Positions 1 through 6,215 of a stretch of DNA of 16,070 bases are shown piece after piece. The notes under the pieces were generated by a model. That model saw nothing but the letters and a program-made list of their open reading frames with translations, was not told the DNA's origin and did not search any database. A program made the position numbers and the translations under genes. Position 1 is the stretch's first letter. Each line of letters starts with the position of its first letter. The stretch is from Deltaproteobacteria bacterium (GTDB lineage Bacteria > Desulfobacterota > WTBG01), in contig WTBG01000190.1 in NCBI GenBank assembly GCA_013139225.1, positions 1 through 16,070 on the forward strand, written 5' to 3'.

Positions 1-44
1 CGAAACAACGTGCAGTGATAAAACACTTTTTAAACGGTGAAATA

Positions 45-539
45 ATGGCAGATTTTAATGACAGGGAAGATAAACCCAGTTGGAGTGAGATAGACAAAAG
101 GAAAGATCGCAGTCAACATGTGAGTCGGGATAAGTCTGAGTTCAATAGAAAACCATCAGTAAAACAAGAATGGGCTAAAAAGCAATATCTGAAAGATATA
201 GAGAAACTATTTAGTGGCAAGAAAGAAGAGACAGAAGAACAAAAAAATGCTCGGAAGAATCTATCTTATCTCTATGGATCAAGCAAATTCAATAATATAG
301 TGGTAGATTATGTAAAAAAGTATGGTTTACCAAATGATTGGGGTATCCTCATCTTAATGCTTGATCATAAAGATAAGAAAATTGTAATGAAGACTCTAAC
401 TACCCTCAGGGAAATGATAGATGAAAGCAGTACGGCAGAACGCGAAGGTTTCAAAAGTAAAGTGAAAATATTAGCCATGACTGCTGAAGATAGTGCATTA
501 CAAGAACTTGCAGAAGAAATAGTGGAGGGATTAGAGTAA
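45..539 (+). CDS. Conserved-looking hypothetical protein, 164 aa
   Basis: I cannot assign a function. The ATG at 45 is preceded by GGTGA (36-40) and is preferred over the GTG at 15, which would add ten residues and lacks a ribosome site. The N-terminal third is very charged and probably disordered, with a motif reading KPSWSEIDKRKDRSQHVSRD near its start; my memory is that proteins with a similar opening occur in sulfate reducers and related anaerobes, but I cannot confirm it here. From about residue 60 the protein becomes helical and better packed (a YGLPNDWGILILMLDHKDKK stretch followed by amphipathic helices rich in Glu, Leu and Ala). There is no signal peptide, membrane segment or obvious catalytic motif, so a small soluble cytoplasmic protein is likely. 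It is followed by a palindrome and 165 bases of non-coding sequence, and does not look co-transcribed with the next pair. Confidence 0.75.
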   Translation: MADFNDREDKPSWSEIDKRKDRSQHVSRDKSEFNRKPSVKQEWAKKQYLKDIEKLFSGKKEETEEQKNARKNLSYLYGSSKFNNIVVDYVKKYGLPNDWGILILMLDHKDKKIVMKTLTTLREMIDESSTAEREGFKSKVKILAMTAEDSALQELAEEIVEGLE

Positions 540-542
540 CAG

Positions 543-562
543 GGGGACAAAATTGTGTACCC
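543..562. repeat. Imperfect 20-base palindrome after the first gene
   Basis: GGGGACAAAATTGTGTACCC begins three bases after the stop codon of the gene at 45-539, and about 16 of its 20 positions match its own reverse complement. No T-tract follows, so it is not a standard intrinsic terminator. It could be a weak transcript-end hairpin or a remnant of a dispersed repeat. The remainder of 563-704 shows no convincing gene or promoter. Confidence 0.35.
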
Positions 563-704
563 AACCTTGGTATATTGCAATCCTTAAATAAGCATAAGGA
601 GTGTAATTAGCTTTGTTCTTTTACATCAAGCATGACGGCATCCAAAGTCCCCGGCTGATATTTTACTTATTGAGTGCAGATAAATATTGATCTAAAAGGT
701 TAAC

Positions 705-908
705 ATGATGGAACAAACAATTTCTCACGACCGGAAGGAAGAAACAATAGAGGCTAAAGCTCGATGGTTTCAATCACTTTCATTGGATGAGAGGATGGAA
801 GTGCTCTGTGATTTTACAGACATAGCCTTAACAATAAATCCCAAAATACAGGACAAAAAAGATGCTCAACAGGCTCAAGGACGTATTCAGATCATTACAA
901 AAACATGA
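705..908 (+). CDS. Small protein partnered with the nucleotidyltransferase, 67 aa
   Basis: A short charged soluble protein of unknown function. Two adjacent ATGs (705 and 708) follow AAAAGG at 694-699; 708 has the more usual spacing, so the true product may be 66 residues. The central part, ARWFQSLSLDERMEVLCDFT, looks like a compact helical unit, and the C-terminus is basic. Its last 47 bases overlap the nucleotidyltransferase gene in another frame, which implies co-expression and probably translational coupling. I recall similar short proteins directly upstream of nucleotidyltransferase genes in other anaerobes, from memory only. By position it could be the antitoxin or a regulatory partner of an AbiE/MNT-like pair. 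It carries no recognisable DNA-binding motif such as a helix-turn-helix or ribbon-helix-helix, so that role is inference. It has no membrane segment. Confidence 0.7.
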   Translation: MMEQTISHDRKEETIEAKARWFQSLSLDERMEVLCDFTDIALTINPKIQDKKDAQQAQGRIQIITKT

Positions 909-1317
909 AGTTAAATATATCGTAATAGGAGGGATTGCTTCTGTTTTGCATGGAGTGCCAAGAGCTACATTCGATCTGGATATACTTATAGAGTCCACAC
1001 CTGATAATACAAAACATTTACTTGAGGCATTAGCAGAAGCAGATTTTGGAACCGCTTCTCTTACAACTTTTGATCAGATTCTTGAGAATGAAATTACAAT
1101 CTTTAAAGACAGAGTGCGTATTGATGTGCAGACATCTACTCCTGGATTAAAATTTAAAGATGCATGGGAACAAAGGGTGGTTATGAATTATCAGGGACAG
1201 GATTTTTATGTGGTTTCTATTGAAGATCTTATATCCTCAAAACGTGCTGCTGGCCGTGATGTAGACCTCGAGGATGTAAGATTATTAGAACTCAAGGATA
1301 ACAAAAAGGACTCATAA
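862..1317 (+). CDS. MNT-fold nucleotidyltransferase (AbiEii/DUF6036-like), 151 aa
   Basis: The protein has the DNA polymerase beta-type nucleotidyltransferase signature: GGIAS at residues 23-27, the paired metal-binding aspartates D38 and D40 in FDLDI, and a third acidic position, D88, in RVRIDV. The order and spacing match the small stand-alone transferases annotated as AbiEii/AbiGii-like or DUF6036. The C-terminal stretch EDLISSKRAAGRDVDLEDV is also typical. Members transfer a nucleotide to an RNA or protein target, and several are toxins or antitoxins of two-gene modules. The start is set by AGGA at 850-853, eight bases before the ATG, inside the upstream small gene. All three catalytic acids are present, so activity is expected; the substrate is unknown. 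It could instead be the MNT half of a HEPN/MNT pair, but no HEPN gene with its RxxxxH motif lies beside it. Confidence 0.85.
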   Translation: MLNRLKDVFRSLQKHEVKYIVIGGIASVLHGVPRATFDLDILIESTPDNTKHLLEALAEADFGTASLTTFDQILENEITIFKDRVRIDVQTSTPGLKFKDAWEQRVVMNYQGQDFYVVSIEDLISSKRAAGRDVDLEDVRLLELKDNKKDS

Positions 1318-1331
1318 CTAATCACTGAAAG

Positions 1332-1380
1332 GCCGACCGAAAGAAAATCGTTGTTGCATTTTTCGGCGGCTTTGCTTTTC
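1332..1380 (+). terminator. Probable intrinsic terminator after the nucleotidyltransferase gene
   Basis: GCCGACCGAAA (1332-1342) pairs with TTTCGGCGGC (1361-1370) with one bulged base around an 18-base loop, and a T-rich stretch (TTTGCTTTTCG) follows on the plus strand. It lies 15 bases after the nucleotidyltransferase stop codon. The long loop and interrupted T-tract make it a weak example. It sits between two convergent genes, but the opposite strand has no good T-tract. Confidence 0.45.
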
Positions 1381-1436
1381 GTTTGCTCATTTACTCATCT
1401 CTACTCTCTCAGCGCCCTATGCGGTCAATGGCTTTC

Positions 1437-2735
1437 TTATTCTACCCTTAGAGAATTATCGAGATTGAAAAGTTTAATATATTGTTCGAGGTCTTCAAGG
1501 GGGAGACCTGTATTGATATAAAAATCATTTCCTATAGTTATGGCCATATTTTCTCTCAATCCATAAGCGGTTAGTTGCTGGTCACAGCTCCCTTCAAGAA
1601 TTTGTTCTATACTGATGTTTAAGGGATTTTGGATCACCAGAGTGGGATTTATCCCGCTTGTTTCCTCAATGAGGAAGGGGAGGTGATTAGGACTGGCATG
1701 AGTATCCCCAATTATGATAACGATCTGTTTGTCCTCCTTGAGCAGATCATTTGTTTTTTCTGCTAAAGACTTATCCCACTTGAAGAAATCGATTGTAGAG
1801 GATACGCTATTAGCTTCTCCTTCACTTTCTGTGCCATGTGTAAAAGTTGGAATCTTTTTTTCTTCAATGAATGTGAAGATGGGAAGATAATTAAGCTTGT
1901 CAGCCTTTCCCTCGTTAAACTTTAGCTTTTGCAATTGACTTTCCAATCCGATGCTAAGATTTCCTTGATCGAGTGACTTAATTATCTCCAAAATAATTTC
2001 ATGTTGTTTTACTACGAAGTATGCATCGGCAAGGATGATAATAGGAGACTCTCTCAATCTAGCAAGCATCTTCTGCTTAGGTATATTATTATTTCTAATG
2101 TAATTGTCTATATGAGGAATAACATCAAAGATGCTACAATTCCTTCTATTATAGTTCTGGTTGTAATGTTCAGGATCAATCTCTTTAAGGAATTCATTGT
2201 GAATGGTGGCTAACCCCTCACGCTCAATTTTTTTTGCAACCAGATAAGGAGGTTGGATAGGCCACTTTCGATCAATGAGGTATTGGTGAAGGTCGGTTGC
2301 TTCTTCAGTATCTCCTTTATCAAAAAGGATTAGAGCTAATTCTTCCAGTTTGGATAAATTGTTGGTTCGCTTAAAGGAACTGATTGCTTCATTGAAATTG
2401 CCTTTTTTGATGTCCGAAATGCCACTTTTTTCGATTATATCAACGGATACAGGATCCTCGATGATTGCAACTTCTTGAGGTTCGAGAAGAACCTTACCCA
2501 AACCTTTTCCCATATCTTCAGCCAATATTTCTCCTTCCATAATTTTGGTGCCCATACCTTCACCAATTTTTGTCGCAATCTGTTGAGCCTCTTCGCTTCC
2601 CATCAATTGTTCAGGGTTATCAATCCCTATGATTTTACTCAAATCGGTAGTGAGTTTTAAAGTACAACCCGATATTGGAAACAGTAAAAGAGGGAAGAAG
2701 AAAATGAGGTAACCAATTTTATAGATTGTATTCAT
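1437..2735 (-). CDS. Lipoprotein with a divergent ChaN/EreA-like domain, 432 aa
   Basis: The N-terminus has a basic start, a hydrophobic core and a lipobox, ISGC, with Cys24 as the lipidated residue, so the mature protein should be membrane-anchored outside the cytoplasm. Residues about 45-90 form a Gly/Glu-rich amphipathic segment (IGEGMGTKIMEG), followed by a short helical-repeat region about 100-155 that resembles TPR units. The second half resembles the ChaN/EreA/TraB superfamily: a strand ending in LADAYF (235-240) with H245, a second strand IGLE (262-265), and near the C-terminus IGDTHASPNH with D344 and H346. In typical ChaN proteins the first motif is GExH; here it is altered. ChaN-like proteins have been linked to haem or iron handling, but that function cannot be transferred confidently. 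AAAGGAC lies upstream of the ATG. It is the last gene of the minus-strand array, 14 bases after the MFS gene. Confidence 0.7.
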   Translation of the reverse strand: MNTIYKIGYLIFFFPLLLFPISGCTLKLTTDLSKIIGIDNPEQLMGSEEAQQIATKIGEGMGTKIMEGEILAEDMGKGLGKVLLEPQEVAIIEDPVSVDIIEKSGISDIKKGNFNEAISSFKRTNNLSKLEELALILFDKGDTEEATDLHQYLIDRKWPIQPPYLVAKKIEREGLATIHNEFLKEIDPEHYNQNYNRRNCSIFDVIPHIDNYIRNNNIPKQKMLARLRESPIIILADAYFVVKQHEIILEIIKSLDQGNLSIGLESQLQKLKFNEGKADKLNYLPIFTFIEEKKIPTFTHGTESEGEANSVSSTIDFFKWDKSLAEKTNDLLKEDKQIVIIIGDTHASPNHLPFLIEETSGINPTLVIQNPLNISIEQILEGSCDQQLTAYGLRENMAITIGNDFYINTGLPLEDLEQYIKLFNLDNSLRVE

Positions 2736-2749
2736 CGCTCGCTTGTCCT

Positions 2750-3940
2750 TTATAGATTGTTGTTCGGATTATTAAGTTTTCTGGAAAACAACTTGGCTAC
2801 GATACCTGTACTCAGAAAACCCAAGGTAGTGCAGAAGTAGAATACGCCAGACAACCCCCAGATATCAAGGACTATACCTGAAGTGAGTGGGCCGATGGCG
2901 AGCCCCACACTCATGGATACATTAAAAATTGCCATAGTTGGTCCCATCCCATAGTTTTTTCCTTCCCGTACTGTCAAAGCACTTGCTGCAGGCAGTGATA
3001 ATGCTCCAAAAAGACCTAATATGATATTCAAAATGAGTATTTGAGCAAAATTTAAAGTGTAGGGAATAAAAGGAACGATAGAAAAATAGAAAATACTTCC
3101 CAGGATAACCAACTTTTTGCGATTCAATTTGTCTGCCAATTTTCCAAAGGGAAGTTGGAGAATAGCGGTGAGTAAAATGCTGGATGATATAACCAAACCG
3201 ATTTGTTTGCCGTTAAGATGTAAAGCATTATGGGCATAAAGGGGGAGGAATGTCATGATACTCCCTCTACAGAAGGCACTGGTGAAACGGTAGAAGCAGA
3301 TGCCCATAATACTTCTGCTCTGAAGAATAGTTTTAAAAGGAATATCCATTGCAGGAGCTTTTTTTTGAATGCTGCTTGATCTGGGGAGGTAGATGAGTAC
3401 CATAAAAAAAGCGATAAGACAAAGCCCTCCCATGATGAGGAAATCTGCCTGCATGCCGATAAGATCTTTGGTAAAGCCACCCAGAATGGGACCACAGCCA
3501 AAACCGAGGAAAAGGGCAATAGTAAAGATGCCCATGTAGCTTCCCTCTTTTCCGGCGGGCGAGATATCACCGATGAAGGCCATGGCAATGGGAATAATCA
3601 TAGCTGATGAAAACCCCTGAATGATACGGACCAGAAGTAAGGCTGGGGCACTACTGGCGTAGATGTATCCTAAAGAAGAGAGAGCGTAGATCAGCAGTCC
3701 GAAAGAAATGAATCTTTTTCTTCCCATCCGGTCGGAGAAACGTCCGACAAGGGGCATGGAGATGCTGCGTGCAAAGGAAAATCCTGCAAAAATAGCTCCC
3801 AACCAGAATCCGGTTGCACCCAGGGTTTCGGCGTAAATTGGCAAAATGGGAACAATAATCCCAACCCCCAGCATACAGGAAAAGATTGAGATGAAAAGCA
3901 CGAAAAAAATCTTCTTTTTTGTTTTTGATTCGTTATCCAT
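2750..3940 (-). CDS. MFS drug/metabolite exporter, DHA1-like, 396 aa
   Basis: This is a 12-helix major facilitator of the usual length. Motif A is clear between helices 2 and 3 (GRFSDRMGRKR, residues 66-76), and its repeat lies between helices 8 and 9 (GKLADKLNRKK, 266-276). A motif C-like stretch, GFGCGPILGG (146-155), points to the drug:proton antiporter branch. The protein starts with a short lysine-rich cytoplasmic tail and has the central cytoplasmic loop around 188-205. Substrate cannot be told from sequence; small hydrophobic compounds or a metabolite are both possible. The start ATG has no strong ribosome site. It lies 38 bases after larC and 14 before the lipoprotein gene, so it may be co-transcribed with both; a link to the nickel cofactor genes is not shown. 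Confidence 0.88.
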   Translation of the reverse strand: MDNESKTKKKIFFVLFISIFSCMLGVGIIVPILPIYAETLGATGFWLGAIFAGFSFARSISMPLVGRFSDRMGRKRFISFGLLIYALSSLGYIYASSAPALLLVRIIQGFSSAMIIPIAMAFIGDISPAGKEGSYMGIFTIALFLGFGCGPILGGFTKDLIGMQADFLIMGGLCLIAFFMVLIYLPRSSSIQKKAPAMDIPFKTILQSRSIMGICFYRFTSAFCRGSIMTFLPLYAHNALHLNGKQIGLVISSSILLTAILQLPFGKLADKLNRKKLVILGSIFYFSIVPFIPYTLNFAQILILNIILGLFGALSLPAASALTVREGKNYGMGPTMAIFNVSMSVGLAIGPLTSGIVLDIWGLSGVFYFCTTLGFLSTGIVAKLFSRKLNNPNNNL

Positions 3941-3978
3941 ATAATAAACTGTAGGAAGTTAACAGATTGAAAAATGTT

Positions 3979-5187
3979 TTAAGGAGAGTTCTTTCTCTTC
4001 ATTAATTTAAATTTGGTATCTAAGGGTGGGAGTAGTTTAGTTAATTCAAGATAAACTCTTTTTAATGGGATACCATGTTTCTTAGCTATTTTTTTGCAAT
4101 GTTCATATTCGGGTGATGCGTAATATTCTCCTTCAGCATCTTTGAATATTTTTACAGAAAGTTTACCATAGGGAGTGGTGATCTCTTTGGTTTTTCTTGC
4201 CAGTTTTATCCTGTTTGCTTGATAATAGCGAATGCCGGCAGAAGTAGATTCCTGAAAGATGATAGTAATTAACTCACCCTTGTTTCTGGGATGGCAGATA
4301 ACCCTGATTAAAACTCCGGGTCGGTTCTTTTTCATCTGGATAGGGGAGAGAGAAACATCGAGAGCTCCTTTTTCAAAAAGGCGCTCCATTAGATAATCAT
4401 AAATCTCCGGTATCATATCGTCAATATTCGCTTCTATAATGACTACCTGATCAGCTTCCTGATCGTTCGCACATTTGCCTATTACCAGACGAAGCATGTT
4501 TGGCCTGTCCTTGAGTTGTTTGCGGCCAACACCATAGCCTACCTTTGTTATCTTCATAGGTGGCACAGGTCCATAGTGTTTAGTTAAGCTGGTGAGAAGA
4601 GCTGCCCCAGTGGGGGTAACAAGTTCAGTTTTAATTGAAGTCCCAGAAACAGGCACACCTTTTAATAGTTCAATAGTAGCGGGTGCTGGCAGGGGGAGAA
4701 CACCATGTTGGCAGGTAGTGAATCCTGAACCGAGATGAATAGGGGAAGAATATACTTCATCCAGTTTGAAATAATCAATACCAATAGCTGTTCCCACAAT
4801 ATCTATTATGGAATCTATTGCACCCACTTCATGAAAACATACCTCTGATGCTTTCTTGCGGTGGATTTTAGATTCAGCATTGGCTAGTCTCTGAAAAATA
4901 TCTATACTTAGTTCCTTTACCCTTTGGTTGAGGTGACTTCCTGTTATTATTTTTTTGATCTTTGTAAAGTTTCGGTGCTGGTGGCTATTTGGAGACAAGC
5001 TTACTTCTACTCGGCAACCAGTGATATGCATCCTTTGTTCGGAAGTAATTTTTATTTTATAAGTACCAAGGGACAAACCTGCGAGCTCCTTTTTGAGCAG
5101 CTTACGAGGAAAGCCACAATCGATCAGAGCACCGAGAAACATATCACCGCTGATACCAGAAAAACAATCAAGATAGGCAATTTTCAT
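3979..5187 (-). CDS. larC: LarC, nickel insertase for the nickel-pincer nucleotide cofactor, 402 aa
   Basis: LarC is the CTP-dependent cyclometallase that inserts nickel into pyridinium-3,5-bisthiocarboxylic acid mononucleotide, the last step in making the nickel-pincer nucleotide of lactate racemase-like enzymes. The family opening MKIAYLDCFSGISGDM fixes the start at 5187; the reading frame runs further upstream to 5253 but that extension is poorly conserved in style. Other family blocks are HEVGAIDSIIDIVG (from H119), a GVLPLPAPAT block, an ELVTPTGAALL block and, in the LarC2 half, EANIDDM (252-258) with a later STSAGIR segment. Both halves are in one frame, unlike the frameshifted LarC1/LarC2 of Lactiplantibacillus plantarum. 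The ribosome site before ATG 5187 is weak. larB lies upstream across a repeat-bearing gap of 259 bases. LarE and LarA are not in the window. Confidence 0.93.
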   Translation of the reverse strand: MKIAYLDCFSGISGDMFLGALIDCGFPRKLLKKELAGLSLGTYKIKITSEQRMHITGCRVEVSLSPNSHQHRNFTKIKKIITGSHLNQRVKELSIDIFQRLANAESKIHRKKASEVCFHEVGAIDSIIDIVGTAIGIDYFKLDEVYSSPIHLGSGFTTCQHGVLPLPAPATIELLKGVPVSGTSIKTELVTPTGAALLTSLTKHYGPVPPMKITKVGYGVGRKQLKDRPNMLRLVIGKCANDQEADQVVIIEANIDDMIPEIYDYLMERLFEKGALDVSLSPIQMKKNRPGVLIRVICHPRNKGELITIIFQESTSAGIRYYQANRIKLARKTKEITTPYGKLSVKIFKDAEGEYYASPEYEHCKKIAKKHGIPLKRVYLELTKLLPPLDTKFKLMKRKNSP

Positions 5188-5247
5188 AGGTATAAAGTAT
5201 AGGTTAAAGATTAAGTGGGATTTTAACCAGACAATGAAAAATGAAAA

Positions 5248-5394
5248 GCACAAAATGTAAATTCTAGATAAACTGTCATTCCTGCAAAAACGGGAATCCA
5301 GAAGCTATATTTTGATTTGATATAGATTCCTGCTTCCGCAGGAATGATAATGGAATGAATATTTAGATTGCGTTTTTCAATTCACATTTTGCAC
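5248..5394. repeat. Outer inverted repeat flanking the larB-larC palindromic element
   Basis: GCACAAAATGTAAATT (5248-5263) and AATTCACATTTTGCAC (5379-5394) are inverted copies with 13 of 16 positions matching. They enclose the stronger palindrome at 5276-5347, giving a nested arrangement that fills most of the larB-larC gap. Simple AT-rich sequence may explain part of the match. Confidence 0.4.
5276..5347. repeat. Palindromic intergenic repeat between larB and larC
   Basis: TCATTCCTGC (5276-5285) is an exact reverse complement of GCAGGAATGA (5338-5347). Inside these arms, CGGGAATCCA on the left and AGATTCCTGC on the right are further related inverted copies, so each end is itself a small hairpin. 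The sequence type (TCATTCCTGC...GGGAATCCAG) resembles a widespread class of bacterial dispersed palindromes of the REP/MITE kind. Transcribed as part of the minus-strand array it would form a stable stem between larB and larC. Confidence 0.7.
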
Positions 5395-5446
5395 TATGCG
5401 ATTAATTACCGGGAACCAATAATATTTCAAGCAATTAAGTTGTAGT

Positions 5447-6196
5447 TTACACACTATTAATAAGGCTTGCAATATAACCTGCTCCGAAACCGTTGTCAAT
5501 ATTTACCACAGCTACTCCTGAAGCACAAGAATTGAGCATGGAGAGCAATGCTGCAATTCCTCCCAATCCTGTGCCATAACCAGTACTGGTAGGAACTGCG
5601 ATTATCGGTTTATCTATTAATCCACCAATTACACTGGGTAGTGCTCCTTCCATTCCAGCTACTACAATAAGGACAGAGGAAGACATAAGTTTTTCTTTTT
5701 TATCCACCAGTCGGTGAATTCCAGCAACTCCTACATCATAGAGATGGTCAACTTTATTACCCATTATGGTAGCAGTAATTACTGCTTCTTCTGCAACGGG
5801 AATATCGGAAGTTCCTGCTGAGATTACCAGGATGGTTCCCTTCCCAGTTTTAGAGATTTTACCGGTGGTTGATGTCAAGGTGCGAGATACAGGATGGTAG
5901 GATATTTGGGGAATAGATTTTTTAATCTGTGCTGCCTTGCGTACATCAACCCGAGTGACTAAAATGGGATGGTTTCTACTCATCATCTTTTTGATGATAA
6001 TAGTTATTTGGGAAGATGTCTTGCCTTCTCCCCAAATTACTTCAGGGAAGCCTTTGCGTAAAGAACGATGGTGGTCTAGTGTTGCGAAGCCAATGTCTTC
6101 AAAAGGCAGGGTCTTTACTCTTTCTAAAGCCTTGTCGATAGCCAATTCTCCTTTTTTGACTTTTCCCAGCAACTGTCTTATGTTTTCAGGATTCAT
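5447..6196 (-). CDS. larB: LarB, pyridinium-3,5-biscarboxylate mononucleotide synthase, 249 aa
   Basis: LarB starts nickel-pincer nucleotide synthesis by carboxylating the nicotinate ring of NaAD and cleaving the phosphoanhydride, yielding pyridinium-3,5-biscarboxylic acid mononucleotide. The length fits the family. The N-terminal part carries the LarB-specific EVIWGEGKTSSQI segment, and the C-terminal half is a PurE-like domain with GTSDIPVAEEA, YDVGVAGIHRL, VVAGMEGALPSVIGG and PTSTGYGTGLGG blocks. The ATG at 6196 is chosen because AAGGAG sits six bases upstream, and the preceding residues of the open frame (to 6241) look non-coding. It follows the CorC-type gene by 19 bases, so it should be in the lon-thiL transcription unit. 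Distinction from true PurE is secure from the N-terminal domain and the C-terminal glycine-rich block. Confidence 0.94.
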   Translation of the reverse strand: MNPENIRQLLGKVKKGELAIDKALERVKTLPFEDIGFATLDHHRSLRKGFPEVIWGEGKTSSQITIIIKKMMSRNHPILVTRVDVRKAAQIKKSIPQISYHPVSRTLTSTTGKISKTGKGTILVISAGTSDIPVAEEAVITATIMGNKVDHLYDVGVAGIHRLVDKKEKLMSSSVLIVVAGMEGALPSVIGGLIDKPIIAVPTSTGYGTGLGGIAALLSMLNSCASGVAVVNIDNGFGAGYIASLINSV

Positions 6197-6215
6197 AATG
6201 CTCCTTATCAAAACG

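Noticed and set aside
1..18. Reading frame ending in TGA at 16-18 (five codons), possibly the tail of an upstream gene
   Set aside because: Only five codons are visible, so there is no way to tell a real gene end from chance.
613..690. Short TTG-initiated frame of about 25 codons following AAGGAG at 596-601
   Set aside because: Spacing to the TTG is long, the start codon is rare and the peptide shows no recognisable features; probably chance in a non-coding gap.
3253..3588. Minus-strand open frame of 111 codons inside the MFS gene
   Set aside because: It is an out-of-frame shadow of a clearly coding membrane protein, with no independent ribosome site or motif.
4924..5202. Plus-strand open frame of 92 codons opposite larC
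   Set aside because: It lies antisense to conserved LarC residues and has no protein-like features.
5248..5394. CRISPR array or riboswitch in the larB-larC gap
   Set aside because: The repeats are inverted rather than regularly spaced direct copies, and no known riboswitch core is recognisable.
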